Positions 24,532 to 34,396 are shown, numbered from the stretch's first letter. The stretch: DNA of 43,405 nt from Verrucomicrobia bacterium Tous-C9LFEB (GCA_002304345.1 NEUU01000029.1:1-43405); one strand, 5' to 3'. Program-made: numbers and translations. Notes: generated by a model from the letters alone, not told the origin.

Positions 24532-26007
24532 ATGAGCGCGACCAAACCTGTTGTCTTTAATAACACCGTATTGCGCGACGGCCACCAGTCTTTGGCCGCG
24601 ACCCGCATGACCACCAAGCAAATGCTCCCCGTCGTGGCTGATCTCGATAGCCTCGGCTTTGGCGCGTTGGAAACCTGGGGTGGTGCCACCATCGACTCGT
24701 GCGTTCGCTACCTGAACGAAAATCCGTTCGATCGTCTCGACACCCTCAAGAAGCTCGCTCCCAAGACCCCGCACATGATGCTCCTGCGCGGCCAGAATCT
24801 TCTCCAGTACACTGCGTTCCCCGACGACGTCGTGGAAGCGTTCTGTGCGATGTCCGCCAAGCACGGCATGGACATCTTCCGTATTTTCGACGCGCTCAAC
24901 GACACACGCAACCTGGTCACCGCGATCAAGGCCGTGAAAAAAGCCGGCAAGCACGCGCAAGGCACGCTCTGTTACACCACCAGCCCGGTGCACACCCTCG
25001 AGGCGTTCATCAAGATGGGTGCCGAGTTGCAGGAAATGGGCGCCGACTCCGTGTGTATCAAGGACATGGCCGGATTGATTTCCCCCTCGATGGCCTATGA
25101 TCTCGTCAAGGCCCTCAAAGCCAACCTGAAAATCCCGATCGCGCTCCACAGCCACAGCACGGCCGGTCAAGCCGCCGCCGCCTACTACGCCGCGACCGAA
25201 GCGGGCGTCGACACCATCGACACCTCCATCGTTCCTTTCGCCAACGGCACCGGCCAGCCCGACACCGTTCTCATGCTCGCCATGCTCGAGCGCAGCGCCC
25301 GCAAGCCTTCCTATGATGCCGCCACGCTCCAGCGCGTCCGCGAGCACATGGAAAAGGTCTACGTCGAAATGAAGGCGTTCACCAGCCCCAGCAATGAAAA
25401 GACCGACGCCGACATCCTCGCGTTCCAGGTCCCCGGCGGCATGCTCTCCAATTTCCGCAACCAGCTCAAGGAACAGGGCATGGCCGACAAGTTCGACGAC
25501 GTGCTGCGCGAAATCCCCGTTGTGCGCGAAGCGCTCGGCTGGATTCCGCTCGTCACCCCGACCTCGCAGATCGTCGGCACGCAGGCAATGCTCAACGTCA
25601 AGTTTGGCCGCTGGAAGATGCTCTCGCAGCCCGCGATTGACGTCGCCCTCGGCAAGTACGGCCGCACCCCCGGCGTGGTGAATGCCGAGTTGCTCAAGGA
25701 ATGTGAGAAGAAGGCCGGCCAGCAGGCCGTGACCGTTCGCGGTGCCGATCTCCTCGCCCCCGGCATGGACAAGCTCCGCGCCGAAGTGAAGAGCAAGGGC
25801 ATCGACCCGACCGACGAGAACGTCACGCTCTACGCGATGTTCCCGCAGGAAGTCGAAAAGCTGTTCAAGAACATTGCCGCAGGCATCAAGCCCTACGACA
25901 TCGCCCCCGCCCCGGCCAAGAAGGAAGCGGCTGGCGGCAAGGCCTCCAAGTTTGCCCTGTCCGTGGATGGCAAGCGCCACGAAGTGACCGTTGAAGAATT
26001 GAATTAG
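24532..26007 (+). CDS. Methylmalonyl-CoA carboxyltransferase 5S subunit (pyruvate/oxaloacetate carboxyltransferase)
   Basis: A 491-residue HMGL-type TIM-barrel protein of the PycB/OadA/transcarboxylase-5S family. It moves CO2 between carboxybiotin and pyruvate, forming oxaloacetate. The metal and active site are visible: VLRDGHQSL near residue 15, the lysine that is carboxylated in this family at Lys177 (CIKDMAG), and metal ligands His206 and His208 in HSHSTAG. The C-terminal PYC/OADA domain (about 300-460) follows. After an Ala/Lys linker the protein ends with FALSVDGKRHEVTVEELN, which copies the start of the biotin carrier encoded at 37136, but there is no biotinyl domain. With the mutase genes downstream and 12S, carrier and CoA-transferase genes nearby, transcarboxylase is the best assignment; oxaloacetate decarboxylase alpha is the alternative. 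Confidence 0.85.
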   Translation: MSATKPVVFNNTVLRDGHQSLAATRMTTKQMLPVVADLDSLGFGALETWGGATIDSCVRYLNENPFDRLDTLKKLAPKTPHMMLLRGQNLLQYTAFPDDVVEAFCAMSAKHGMDIFRIFDALNDTRNLVTAIKAVKKAGKHAQGTLCYTTSPVHTLEAFIKMGAELQEMGADSVCIKDMAGLISPSMAYDLVKALKANLKIPIALHSHSTAGQAAAAYYAATEAGVDTIDTSIVPFANGTGQPDTVLMLAMLERSARKPSYDAATLQRVREHMEKVYVEMKAFTSPSNEKTDADILAFQVPGGMLSNFRNQLKEQGMADKFDDVLREIPVVREALGWIPLVTPTSQIVGTQAMLNVKFGRWKMLSQPAIDVALGKYGRTPGVVNAELLKECEKKAGQQAVTVRGADLLAPGMDKLRAEVKSKGIDPTDENVTLYAMFPQEVEKLFKNIAAGIKPYDIAPAPAKKEAAGGKASKFALSVDGKRHEVTVEELN

Positions 26008-26020
26008 TTGCACGTTTGAC

Positions 26021-26179
26021 ATGCAATTTATTTTGATTCCTCACGTGCTGAACGGGCAGAATGCCTGGGAGCGCCCCAAACGCGCTCCCAAGCTGAAGAA
26101 GATCGTGCCGTTCCCGATGGAACTCATCGAGACGGCGCGGCCGTTGCGCGATGGTAATCAGAAAAAACAGAATTATTGA
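26021..26179 (+). CDS. Candidate 52-residue small protein between 5S and mutase genes
   Basis: An ATG-started frame of 52 codons fills the gap between the 5S gene and the mutase small subunit. Its sequence begins MQFILIPHVLNGQNAWERPK and ends RPLRDGNQKKQNY. It is basic (many Lys/Arg), with no signal peptide or membrane segment. Support for coding: in codons 8-44 about 32 of 37 third positions are G or C, like the neighbouring genes. Its TGA ends 4 nt before the mutase ATG, and the mutase lacks a Shine-Dalgarno sequence, which fits translational coupling. Against it: no clear ribosome-binding site of its own. I do not recognise any family. It could be a small partner of the mutase or a leader peptide. 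Confidence 0.55.
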   Translation: MQFILIPHVLNGQNAWERPKRAPKLKKIVPFPMELIETARPLRDGNQKKQNY

Positions 26180-26183
26180 ATTT

Positions 26184-28322
26184 ATGAGCAGTCCCACCAA
26201 CACCGCCTTGAACTTCTCCGAATTCACCGCGCCCTCGTATGACGAGTGGCGTAAAGAAGCCGAAGTGACCCTCAAGGGAGCCCCGTTCGAAAAGAAACTG
26301 ATCTCCAAGACTTACGAAGGCATCGACCTTCAGCCGATCTACCTGCGCGCCGATGGCGACAAGATCGAGCACGCCAAGTCGCTCCCCGGTTTCGCTCCGT
26401 ATGTCCGTGGCGGCAACGTCCTCGGCCAACATCTCGACGGTTGGGAAATCTCGCAGGAATTCGCCTTCAGCACCCCGAAGGAATTCAACAGCGCCGTCCG
26501 CACCGATCTCGAGCGCGGACTGACTGCCGTCAACATCGTCCTCGACAAGGCCACCCGCAACGGTGACGACCCCGATTCCGCCAAGGTGGGCGAAGTGGGC
26601 AAGGGCGGTCTCTCCATCGCCACGCTGAAGGATCTGCAACGCGCTCTCGAAGGTATCGACCTCGCCCGCGTCCCGCTCTTCATCCGCACCGGTGCTTCCG
26701 CCATGCCGTTTGCCGCGCTCCTTTTCGCGCTGACCAAGCAGGGCAAGAAGTCGCTCGCCGAACTGCGCGGCTGCATCGAGATGGACCCGATCGGTGTCAT
26801 CTCCCACGAAGGTTCGCTCCCGCAATCGTACGAAGAAGCGTACCGCGAAATGGCGATCCTCACCACGTGGGCGGCCAAGAATGCTCCCAAGCTCCAGACC
26901 ATTTGCGTGCATGCCCGCGCCTGGCATGAAGGCGGCGGCAACGCCGTGCAGGAACTCGCCTTCGCCATCGCGACCGGCGCTGAATACCTCCGCGAAATGA
27001 CCAAGGCTGGTCTTGACGTCAACGTCGTCGCGCCCCGCATCCGTTTCGCCATCACGGTGGGTACACAGTTCTTCACCGAAATCGCCAAGCTCCGCGCCGC
27101 CCGCATTCTCTGGGCCGACGTGGTGAAGGCCTTCGGCGGCAACGAAGAATCGCAGAAGCTCAACCTGCACGTCCGCACCTCCCACCGCAACAAGACGGTC
27201 TACGATCCGTATGTGAACATGCTTCGCACCACGGTCGAAGCGTTCGCCGCCGTGCTCGGTGGCAGCGACAGCATCGCCGTTGCGCCGTTCGATGAAGTCA
27301 TCCGCACTCCGGACGATTTCTCCCGCCGCATCGCGCGCAACACGCAGATCATTCTCCAGAAGGAATCGCACCTCGATCACGTCATCGATCCCGCCGGTGG
27401 TTCCTGGTACGTCGAAACGTACACGGATCAACTCGCGCAGGCCGCCTGGAAATTGTTCCAGGAAGTCGAAGCCAAGGGCGGCATTCGTGCCGCGCTGGAA
27501 ACGGGCTTCCCGCAACAGGCCGTCGCCGCCGTCGCCAAGGAACGCGTCAAGGCCGCCCAGACCCGCAAGGACACCATCCTCGGTACGAACATGTACCCGA
27601 ACGCCAAGGAAAAGCCGCTCGACGTGCGCAAGCCCGATCTCGCGGCCATTCACAAGAAGCGTTCCGCCGAACTCGCCGAATTCCGCACCTCGTCGGAACA
27701 AAGCGATTTGACCTCGGTGCTCGACAAGCTCTCGCAGCTCCTCGATTCCGCTCCCGAGCGCGTGCTCGATGCGGCCATCGCGGCCATCATCTCCGGTGCC
27801 ACGCTCGGTGAAATCACCCGCACGATCCGCTCGCGCGACGTGTCCCGCCCGAAGATCACGCCGGTCTGCATCTTCCGCACCGCCGAAAGCTACGAACAGC
27901 TTCGCGCCGCGGTGGAAGCCAACGCTGCCGCTGGCAAGCGCCCGAAGATCTTCCTCGCTGTCATGGGACCGCTCAAGCAGTTCAAGGCCCGCGCCGACTT
28001 CAGCGCCGGGTTCTTCCAGGTCGGTGGATTCGAAGTGGTTTACCCGAAGAAAGGTTTCACCACTCCCGAGGAAGCCGCCAAGGCCGCGCACGAGTCGGGA
28101 GCGAAAGCTGCCGTCATCTGCTCCACGGACGACACCTACCCCGAACTGGTGCCCGCGTTTGTCAAAGCCCTCAAGGAGACGAACTCGGATCAAACCGCCA
28201 TCGTGGCCGGTTACCCGACCGAACACATCGAGGCGTTCAAGGCTGCCGGGGTGGATGAATTCATTCACATCCGCGCGAACTGCTATCAGATCCTCACCGA
28301 CCTCTTGAAGAAGGTGTCCTAA
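26184..28322 (+). CDS. mutA: Methylmalonyl-CoA mutase small (beta) subunit
   Basis: A 712-residue protein of the methylmalonyl-CoA mutase family, the non-catalytic partner of MutB. It has the mutase TIM-barrel region (about 1-540) and a flavodoxin-like B12-domain remnant (from about [20 protein letters not shown] to the end). That remnant lacks the DxHxxG cobalamin-ligand motif, which is the normal state for the small subunit: it does not bind cobalamin but forms the heterodimer. The ATG at 26184 is chosen because the sequence after it ([20 protein letters not shown]) resembles small-subunit N-termini. There is no Shine-Dalgarno; the preceding small ORF stops 4 nt upstream, so coupling is plausible. 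It is followed by mutB after 23 bp. Confidence 0.92.
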   Translation: MSSPTNTALNFSEFTAPSYDEWRKEAEVTLKGAPFEKKLISKTYEGIDLQPIYLRADGDKIEHAKSLPGFAPYVRGGNVLGQHLDGWEISQEFAFSTPKEFNSAVRTDLERGLTAVNIVLDKATRNGDDPDSAKVGEVGKGGLSIATLKDLQRALEGIDLARVPLFIRTGASAMPFAALLFALTKQGKKSLAELRGCIEMDPIGVISHEGSLPQSYEEAYREMAILTTWAAKNAPKLQTICVHARAWHEGGGNAVQELAFAIATGAEYLREMTKAGLDVNVVAPRIRFAITVGTQFFTEIAKLRAARILWADVVKAFGGNEESQKLNLHVRTSHRNKTVYDPYVNMLRTTVEAFAAVLGGSDSIAVAPFDEVIRTPDDFSRRIARNTQIILQKESHLDHVIDPAGGSWYVETYTDQLAQAAWKLFQEVEAKGGIRAALETGFPQQAVAAVAKERVKAAQTRKDTILGTNMYPNAKEKPLDVRKPDLAAIHKKRSAELAEFRTSSEQSDLTSVLDKLSQLLDSAPERVLDAAIAAIISGATLGEITRTIRSRDVSRPKITPVCIFRTAESYEQLRAAVEANAAAGKRPKIFLAVMGPLKQFKARADFSAGFFQVGGFEVVYPKKGFTTPEEAAKAAHESGAKAAVICSTDDTYPELVPAFVKALKETNSDQTAIVAGYPTEHIEAFKAAGVDEFIHIRANCYQILTDLLKKVS

Positions 28323-28345
28323 CCGATCCGCGAAAGGCAAATCAT

Positions 28346-30523
28346 ATGTCCACTACACCCGATTTCACCAAGATTGATTACTCCGCCAAACCGGCGACCG
28401 TCAGCAAGTCCGATTGGGACGCGCTCGCCCGCAAGGTTTCCAAGATGTCCGATGAAGAACTCATCTGGCACTCGACCGAACAAATCGACATCAAGCCGGT
28501 CTACACCGGTGAAGATCTGAAGGACTGCCAGCACCTCGACTTCAGCGCCGGTATTCCTCCCTTCCTCCGTGGCCCGTATCCCACGATGTACGTCACCCGT
28601 CCCTGGACGGTGCGTCAGTACGCCGGGTTCTCCACCGCCACGGAAAGTAACGCCTTCTATCGCCGCAATCTCGCGGCCGGTCAGAAGGGTCTCTCCATCG
28701 CGTTCGATCTCGCCACGCACCGTGGTTACGATTCCGATCATCCTCGCGTCGTGGGTGACGTGGGCAAGGCCGGTGTCGCGGTCGATTCCATCCTCGACAT
28801 GAAGGTCCTCTTCGACGGCATCCCGCTCGACAAGATGTCCGTCTCCATGACGATGAATGGCGCCGTGCTTCCCGTGCTCGCGTTCTACATCGTTGCGGCC
28901 GAGGAACAGGGTGTGAAGCAGGAGCTGCTCGCCGGTACGATTCAGAATGACATTCTGAAGGAGTACATGGTGCGCAATACCTACATCTATCCGCCCGATC
29001 CCTCCATGCGCATCATTGCGGACATCTTCGAGTACACCTCGAAGAACATGCCCAAGTTCAACAGCATTTCCATCTCCGGCTACCACATGCAGGAAGCGGG
29101 AGCCACGGCCGATCTCGAAATGGCCTACACGCTCGCCGACGGTCTCGAATACGTCCGCACCGGTATCAAGGCCGGCATCGACATCGACGCCTTCGCGCCG
29201 CGCCTCTCCTTCTTCTGGGCGCAGGGCAAGAACTACTTCATGGAAGTGGCCAAGATGCGCGCCGCCCGTTTGATCTGGGCCAAGCTCATCCACCAGTTCA
29301 ATCCGAAGAACCCCAAGTCCATGGCCCTGCGTACCCACTCGCAGACCTCCGGCTGGAGTCTCACGGAACAGGACCCGTTCAACAACGTCATCCGTACCTG
29401 CATCGAAGCCATGGCCGCCTCGCTCGGCCACACGCAATCGCTGCACACCAACTCGCTCGACGAAGCCATCGCGTTGCCGACCGACTTCTCGGCCCGCATC
29501 GCCCGCAACACGCAGCTCTTCCTTCAGGAAGAAACCGGCATTTGCAAGGTTGTCGATCCGTGGGGTGGTTCGTTCTACCTCGAAGCCCTCACCAACGCGC
29601 TCATGCGCAAGGGTTGGGAGCACATCCAGGAAGTCGAACGCCTCGGCGGCATGGCCAAGGCCATCGAAACCGGCCTGCCCAAGATGCGCATCGAGGAAGC
29701 CTCCGCCCGTCGTCAGGCCCAGATCGATTCCGGCAAGGAAATCATCGTCGGCATCAACAAGTATCGCCTCGAGAAGGAAGATCCGATTGAAATTCTCGAC
29801 GTCGACAACAGCGCCGTCCGCGACGCGCAGATCAAGCAGCTCGCCAAGCTCCGCAGCGAACGCGACAACAACCGCGTTCAGGCCGCATTGACCGCGCTGA
29901 CGGAAGCCGCTCACAACAAGAACGGCAACCTCCTCGCGCTCGCCATTGAAGCCGCCCGCGCCCGCGCCTCGCTCGGTGAAATTTCCGACGCGTTGGAAAA
30001 GATTTATGGTCGCCACAAGGCGGTCATTCGGTCAATCTCAGGCGTGTACAGCTCCGAATACGGCGAAAACGACGACATCAAGGCGGTTCGCGCCCTGGCC
30101 GACGAATTCGCGGAAAAAGAAGGCCGTCGCCCCCGCATCATGATCGCCAAGATGGGTCAGGATGGACACGATCGCGGCGCCAAAGTCATTGCCACGGCCT
30201 ACGCTGACCTCGGCTTCGATGTCGACATCGGTCCGTTGTTCCAGACCCCGGAAGAAACCGCCAAGCAGGCCGTCGAAAACGACGTCCACGTGGTCGGCTT
30301 CTCCTCGCTGGCCGCCGGTCACAAGACCCTGCTCCCGCAGCTCGTTCAAGAGCTCAAGAAGCTGGGCCGCGACGACATCATGGTCGTCATCGGTGGCGTT
30401 ATTCCTGCGCAAGATTACGATTTCCTCCGCGCCAACGGTGCGGCGGCGATCTTCGGCCCCGGCACGGTCATCCCCGTGGCCGCCGAAAAGATCCTGCGCG
30501 AGCTGATCAAGCGACTGAATTAA
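28346..30523 (+). CDS. mutB: Methylmalonyl-CoA mutase large (alpha, catalytic) subunit
   Basis: A 725-residue adenosylcobalamin enzyme interconverting succinyl-CoA and (R)-methylmalonyl-CoA by radical rearrangement. The N-terminal barrel contains [19 protein letters not shown], the CoA- and substrate-binding stretch with the conserved tyrosine. [17 protein letters not shown] and [17 protein letters not shown] follow. The C-terminal cobalamin domain has [19 protein letters not shown]; His608 should be the lower axial ligand of cobalt in the base-off form. [16 protein letters not shown] and VVIGGVIP complete that fold. Length matches MutB of propionibacteria. AAAGG lies 8-12 nt before the ATG. 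In a fermenter it would run from succinyl-CoA towards propionate. Confidence 0.96.
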   Translation: MSTTPDFTKIDYSAKPATVSKSDWDALARKVSKMSDEELIWHSTEQIDIKPVYTGEDLKDCQHLDFSAGIPPFLRGPYPTMYVTRPWTVRQYAGFSTATESNAFYRRNLAAGQKGLSIAFDLATHRGYDSDHPRVVGDVGKAGVAVDSILDMKVLFDGIPLDKMSVSMTMNGAVLPVLAFYIVAAEEQGVKQELLAGTIQNDILKEYMVRNTYIYPPDPSMRIIADIFEYTSKNMPKFNSISISGYHMQEAGATADLEMAYTLADGLEYVRTGIKAGIDIDAFAPRLSFFWAQGKNYFMEVAKMRAARLIWAKLIHQFNPKNPKSMALRTHSQTSGWSLTEQDPFNNVIRTCIEAMAASLGHTQSLHTNSLDEAIALPTDFSARIARNTQLFLQEETGICKVVDPWGGSFYLEALTNALMRKGWEHIQEVERLGGMAKAIETGLPKMRIEEASARRQAQIDSGKEIIVGINKYRLEKEDPIEILDVDNSAVRDAQIKQLAKLRSERDNNRVQAALTALTEAAHNKNGNLLALAIEAARARASLGEISDALEKIYGRHKAVIRSISGVYSSEYGENDDIKAVRALADEFAEKEGRRPRIMIAKMGQDGHDRGAKVIATAYADLGFDVDIGPLFQTPEETAKQAVENDVHVVGFSSLAAGHKTLLPQLVQELKKLGRDDIMVVIGGVIPAQDYDFLRANGAAAIFGPGTVIPVAAEKILRELIKRLN

Positions 30524-30535
30524 AGACGGGGAGAC

Positions 30536-30636
30536 TTTGACGAAATTAACGGAATTAACGAAATTTTAAGAGGTCCAGCAGAAGTTTATTGCTGTAGCCT
30601 TTAATTTCGTCAATTTCGTTAATTTCGTCTAAAAAA
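30536..30636. repeat. Palindromic 9-bp-unit element, copy 2
   Basis: The left arm GACGAAATT, AACGGAATT, AACGAAATT (30539-30565) and the right arm AATTTCGTC, AATTTCGTT, AATTTCGTC (from about 30603), flanked by TTT and AAAAAA, pair over 27 bp with two mismatches. The loop is about 37 nt. It lies between mutB and meaB and ends 7 nt before the meaB ATG, so the hairpin would be in the meaB leader. Confidence 0.9.
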
Positions 30637-30642
30637 GTTCCC

Positions 30643-31839
30643 ATGTCCAACACGCCACCAGACCCCTCACGCCCGGATTGGGTGCCCGACAACGCCGGGG
30701 CCGATTTCACGACCCGCGTCATGAAGGGTGTCGACGGCGGACATGACGGCATGGCCACCCGGCTTGGCGATATGGCCAACGTCCCCAACCCCGCCAACAA
30801 AGACGTGCCCCTCACACCGCCCCTCGAAGTCACCCCGCAACCGTTCCGCCGTCGCCGTTTAAACGTCGAGGAATACGTGCAGGGCATTCTCGCGGGCGAC
30901 CGCACCATTCTCGCCCGCGCCATTACGGTCGTGGAAAGCAATGCGGCGGCGGACTCGGCGCTCTCGCAGGAAATCCTGCGCCAGATTCTGCCCCACACCG
31001 GCAAGAGCATGCGCGTCGGCATCACCGGCGTGCCCGGCGTCGGCAAGAGCACTTTTATTGAATCCTTCGGCTGCTACCTCTGCGAGCAAGGTCATCGCGT
31101 TGCCGTCCTCGCCGTCGATCCCAGCAGTTCCCTCACGCGCGGCAGTATTCTCGGCGACAAAACGCGCATGGAGAAATTGAGCCGCGAGGCCAACGCCTTT
31201 ATTCGTCCGTCGCCCTCGGGCGGCACGCTCGGCGGTGTCACCCGCAAGAGCCGCGAGACCATGCTCGTCTGCGAAGCGGCGGGCTTCGACGTGCTCCTCA
31301 TTGAAACTGTCGGCGTCGGCCAGAGCGAAACCACTGTGCGTTCGATGGTCGATTTCTTTTTGCTCCTCCTCATCACTGGCGCGGGCGACGAATTGCAGGG
31401 CATCAAGAAAGGCATCGTTGAACTCGCCGACACCTTGCTCGTCACGAAAGCGGACGGCGACAACGAACTCCGCGCGCAAACTTTTTGCGGCGACATGGAG
31501 CGTGTCATTCATCACCTCGCTTCCCCCACGCACGGGTGGAAACCTCGCGCCATCCGTTGTTCCGCGCTCACCGGCGCGGGCATTCCCGAAGCATGGACGA
31601 TTATCGAAACCTTCAAGGCGCTCACGAGTGCGCACGGTTCCTTTGAGCAACGTCGCCGCGAACAAACCCTCGAATGGGTCCACGCCATGGCCCACGATGC
31701 GCTGCTCGCCGCCTTCCATCAACATCCCGAAGTGAAAACGCTCCTGCCCGAAATCGAGAAACAAGTCCTCGACGGTCAGATTCCCGCCGCGAGCGCCGCG
31801 CAGAGTTTGCTCAGCAAGTTTACGTATCCGCTGGGCTGA
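30643..31839 (+). CDS. meaB: MeaB, GTPase chaperone of methylmalonyl-CoA mutase
   Basis: A 398-residue P-loop GTPase of the MeaB/ArgK (G3E) family that guards methylmalonyl-CoA mutase and gates loading of adenosylcobalamin. Walker A GVPGVGKS is at residues 129-136. The following AVDPSSSLTRGSILGDKTRM and FIRPSPSGGTLGGVTR are switch regions typical of MeaB. IETVGVGQSE is Walker B-like, and LVTKADGDN is the guanine-recognition [N/T]KxD motif. The C-terminal helices make the usual dimerisation arm. Unusual is an extra N-terminal segment of about 75 residues, Pro/Asp-rich and without recognisable fold, ahead of the RRRRLNVEEYVQGILAGDR where MeaB proteins normally begin. It follows mutB with a palindromic element in between. 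Confidence 0.94.
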   Translation: MSNTPPDPSRPDWVPDNAGADFTTRVMKGVDGGHDGMATRLGDMANVPNPANKDVPLTPPLEVTPQPFRRRRLNVEEYVQGILAGDRTILARAITVVESNAAADSALSQEILRQILPHTGKSMRVGITGVPGVGKSTFIESFGCYLCEQGHRVAVLAVDPSSSLTRGSILGDKTRMEKLSREANAFIRPSPSGGTLGGVTRKSRETMLVCEAAGFDVLLIETVGVGQSETTVRSMVDFFLLLLITGAGDELQGIKKGIVELADTLLVTKADGDNELRAQTFCGDMERVIHHLASPTHGWKPRAIRCSALTGAGIPEAWTIIETFKALTSAHGSFEQRRREQTLEWVHAMAHDALLAAFHQHPEVKTLLPEIEKQVLDGQIPAASAAQSLLSKFTYPLG

Positions 31840-31842
31840 GAT

Positions 31843-32232
31843 ATGGAGGAAAAGAAGAAAAGTCTGATGGTTTTGCTGGTCGGTTCTACTCTGCTGGCTA
31901 CCGGATGTCTGTTGGAACATTGGATCGGTACAACCTTCTCGTCGATTTTCATCTTGGCCGGTGTATGTGGAATATGGTGGAGCCATCGACTGCTAAAGCA
32001 GTCATCTCAACCATCCGAGCCGATCTCTCAGAAAGAGCGGGTACGCCACATTGGTTGGGTGATTTTTGGTGGTGGCATGGGCAGTGTTATCGGCTTCTTT
32101 ATGCTGCTTCTGCAATTTCCTCATTTTGGCGTGTCAGCGTGCCTTCTCATTGCATTCCTCACATTTTCGCTCATCCTCGCGATTGTTTATTGGCAACGGA
32201 AGCGCGGTAAAGATCGCTCGCCGGAAGAATAG
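31843..32232 (+). CDS. Small four-helix membrane protein, unknown
   Basis: A 129-residue protein with a Lys-rich start (MEEKKKS) and four hydrophobic segments, roughly residues 8-24, 30-46, 70-90 and 95-115, with basic ends (YWQRKRGKDRS). It begins 3 bp after meaB, so it would be cotranscribed, but nothing links it to methylmalonyl-CoA metabolism. Its DNA is visibly less GC-rich than meaB. I recognise no family. Together with the next gene it interrupts the propionate gene set. Confidence 0.6.
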   Translation: MEEKKKSLMVLLVGSTLLATGCLLEHWIGTTFSSIFILAGVCGIWWSHRLLKQSSQPSEPISQKERVRHIGWVIFGGGMGSVIGFFMLLLQFPHFGVSACLLIAFLTFSLILAIVYWQRKRGKDRSPEE

Positions 32233-32270
32233 CTTCGAGCAACTGTCAGCGAACCTGTCGGGGGGGCAGT

Positions 32271-34385
32271 GTGGCTTTGCGATTCGCGCTGGCCAAGCGA
32301 GGGAGGATTGCATTTACTGCATCACGATTCCGCATGAAATCTGAACGATCCATTCCGTCCTGGCGGTTGCCATTGAGACGCCTTTTTTCAAGTTGGGTGT
32401 CCTTGGTGTCGCTTTTGGGGATAGGAATGGGTTTGCTGGCAGGACTCGAATGGTTTGACCCGTTTTACTTTTGCTATGATGACAATGCCACGCAACACGG
32501 GCCTTGGCTGGTGCATAATTACCGCACGTTGACGCAGTACGGTGAATTTGCCTGGATGAATTTCCATCAGTTGCTTGGGCATCCCCATTATCTGGCGGGA
32601 CAGAGCGCGGTATTCTATTTCCCGAATTATTTCTGTGGATGGGTGGCCAGCCAATGGCTGGGGCTTTTGCCTGCGATAACGGAGGTGACGTCCTGTCTGC
32701 ACCTGATGGCAGGGCTTGTGGCAATGTACGCGTGGTTGCGGGTGTTGAAGGTTTCGGCTGTGACGAGTGTTTACGGGGCGTTGCTGTATATAACGTCGCC
32801 CTTTATTCTGATTGTATCCAAGTCGGAGGTGGTGGCTTCTTACTGTGCGTTTTATTTTCCAGTGTTGCTGGCCTGTCTGGAAATGTTTTTGGTGAGCGGG
32901 GCGGTTCGCTACCTGGTTTTGTCTGCCTTGTTGAAGGGTCTTTTTATTTATCAGGGGAACATCCAATTTTATTTCCTCTATCAAGTCGTGGAAATGCTCT
33001 ACGGAACCTTCCGGTGGACGGTAGTGAAGCGGGAACGGGTTGGTGGTTGGCGCGCCTTGGTTTCGTATCTGATCTCCAACGTGGTGGCTGGAGTCATGGC
33101 GCTTCCTCTGTTGATGCCGATGCGGTGGGCGATGCAACAGGCGCGTTTTCGCACGGTCTACTCGGCGGGCGATGCCTTGGCATGGGCGCTCGATGCGGGC
33201 GACTGGCTGAAGGCGCAGTTTTTTTGGTTTGAGCCGGAGCGCGTGTTCTCGTCGGGCAGCGAGATCTTTTACCTGGGTGGCATGTTGGTTTTGCCGTGGA
33301 TTTTGTGGCGGCTGTACCGGGCTCGCAAAGTGATCCGCGATACGAGGTGGATCGCCTTGCTGATGGTGGTGCAGGTGACTTTTTTTCTGTCGACTACGGG
33401 CAATCTGGTTTTGTCCGTCGTGCCGTTGCTGAATTACATGCGGTGGCCATACAAATGGTATCAGCCGGTTGTCATGGGTTACGCCGTGCTTTGTGCATTG
33501 GCGCTGCATCTGCTGGTGTCGCGACGACTGTTGGCGGCGCGCTGGCTTCATCTCTTCTTTCTCCTGGCGATTGGGTCGAACGTGCTCGTGGTGCTGACTC
33601 CTTCTGCGCAGAAGACTTTCTCCGAGTATCATCTTACACCTGCCCTGGCGCGGGAAGTGGAGTCTGGTCCGAAGCTCACCTCAGGTCGCACACTGTCCTA
33701 TGTTCCGAAGGCTGTGGAATCCGCCGCTCAGCGCGTCGAACAACGCGGTTTCAATTTTCCCACGCTTTTCGGAGAGCAGGGGTTCGCAGGGTATGATGGC
33801 ATGGTAAATCGCGCCACGGCGCAGCGAGTTTTTTTTATGATATACGGCTCAGCCCTTCTGCCTGCGCCGCTTACACTGGAAAAAATGGCGTCGCTGAACG
33901 AATGGTCAGTGCGGTATCTCATCACCATCAACCATTCCGCATCAGCGAGCGCACTTGAGTCGATGCCGGGAATCAAGTTTGCCGAGACGACGCCTTCGGG
34001 CCTTGCGGTGTTTGAGAATACGGCAGCGAGGCCTCTTGCATGGATGGAGAGCGACGGGCAGGCTGTGCCGATCCGCTTCATGGGAAACGCGGTTACGGTT
34101 GAGATGCGCGGTTTATCAGGTCATTTGATTCTTTCTCTCGTGCGATTACCGGGCTGGAGCTTCCGTTTGGACGATGGTCCTTGGCTGGCGATCACGGACG
34201 AAACGAATCTTGGGCAAATGCGCCTCACGGTGCCTCCACAGGCGCGGGTGGTGACGGCGCGTTATGCTCCGCCCATGTTGTGGGAATCGATGCTCAGCGG
34301 GTTTCTTTTGCTGGCTGTATTAATCCCTCTCTGGGTGTGGATCGAGAGCCAACCCGAGGCTTCTCGCAGGAAAGATCGTGGATAG
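32271..34385 (+). CDS. YfhO-like polytopic membrane protein
   Basis: A large membrane protein (704 residues from the GTG at 32271, 683 from the ATG at 32334). GGGGGG lies shortly before the GTG; the ATG has no obvious ribosome-binding site, so the start is open. About ten or more helices fill residues 45-460. A conserved-looking extracytoplasmic loop near the N-terminus reads YDDNATQHGPWLVHNYRTL. A soluble C-terminal domain has LSLVRLPGWSFRLDDGPW and VPPQARVVTARYAPP, the 'GW..R.D...VP.....V...Y.P' pattern of YfhO-like proteins, then a last helix. It resembles the larger protein at 15252-17789 in plan. A GT-C-type glycan-modifying role is likely but unproven. Confidence 0.68.
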   Translation: MALRFALAKRGRIAFTASRFRMKSERSIPSWRLPLRRLFSSWVSLVSLLGIGMGLLAGLEWFDPFYFCYDDNATQHGPWLVHNYRTLTQYGEFAWMNFHQLLGHPHYLAGQSAVFYFPNYFCGWVASQWLGLLPAITEVTSCLHLMAGLVAMYAWLRVLKVSAVTSVYGALLYITSPFILIVSKSEVVASYCAFYFPVLLACLEMFLVSGAVRYLVLSALLKGLFIYQGNIQFYFLYQVVEMLYGTFRWTVVKRERVGGWRALVSYLISNVVAGVMALPLLMPMRWAMQQARFRTVYSAGDALAWALDAGDWLKAQFFWFEPERVFSSGSEIFYLGGMLVLPWILWRLYRARKVIRDTRWIALLMVVQVTFFLSTTGNLVLSVVPLLNYMRWPYKWYQPVVMGYAVLCALALHLLVSRRLLAARWLHLFFLLAIGSNVLVVLTPSAQKTFSEYHLTPALAREVESGPKLTSGRTLSYVPKAVESAAQRVEQRGFNFPTLFGEQGFAGYDGMVNRATAQRVFFMIYGSALLPAPLTLEKMASLNEWSVRYLITINHSASASALESMPGIKFAETTPSGLAVFENTAARPLAWMESDGQAVPIRFMGNAVTVEMRGLSGHLILSLVRLPGWSFRLDDGPWLAITDETNLGQMRLTVPPQARVVTARYAPPMLWESMLSGFLLLAVLIPLWVWIESQPEASRRKDRG

Positions 34386-34391
34386 GTTCTA
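34369..34391 (+). repeat. Dispersed repeat GAAAAGATCGTGnnnAGGCTCT, diverged copy 3
   Basis: GGAAAGATCGTGGATAGGTTCT resembles the copies at 5354 and 17963. It supplies the final codons and the TAG stop of the membrane protein gene. Confidence 0.5.
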
Positions 34392-34396
34392 AGGGA

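Noticed and set aside
24484..26022. A 512-residue open frame antisense to the 5S gene.
   Set aside because: No recognisable motif; it exactly shadows a gene with a complete active site.
26124..28340. A 738-residue open frame antisense to mutA.
   Set aside because: Same effect: Glu/Gly/Arg-rich mirror of a well-supported gene, with no start signal.
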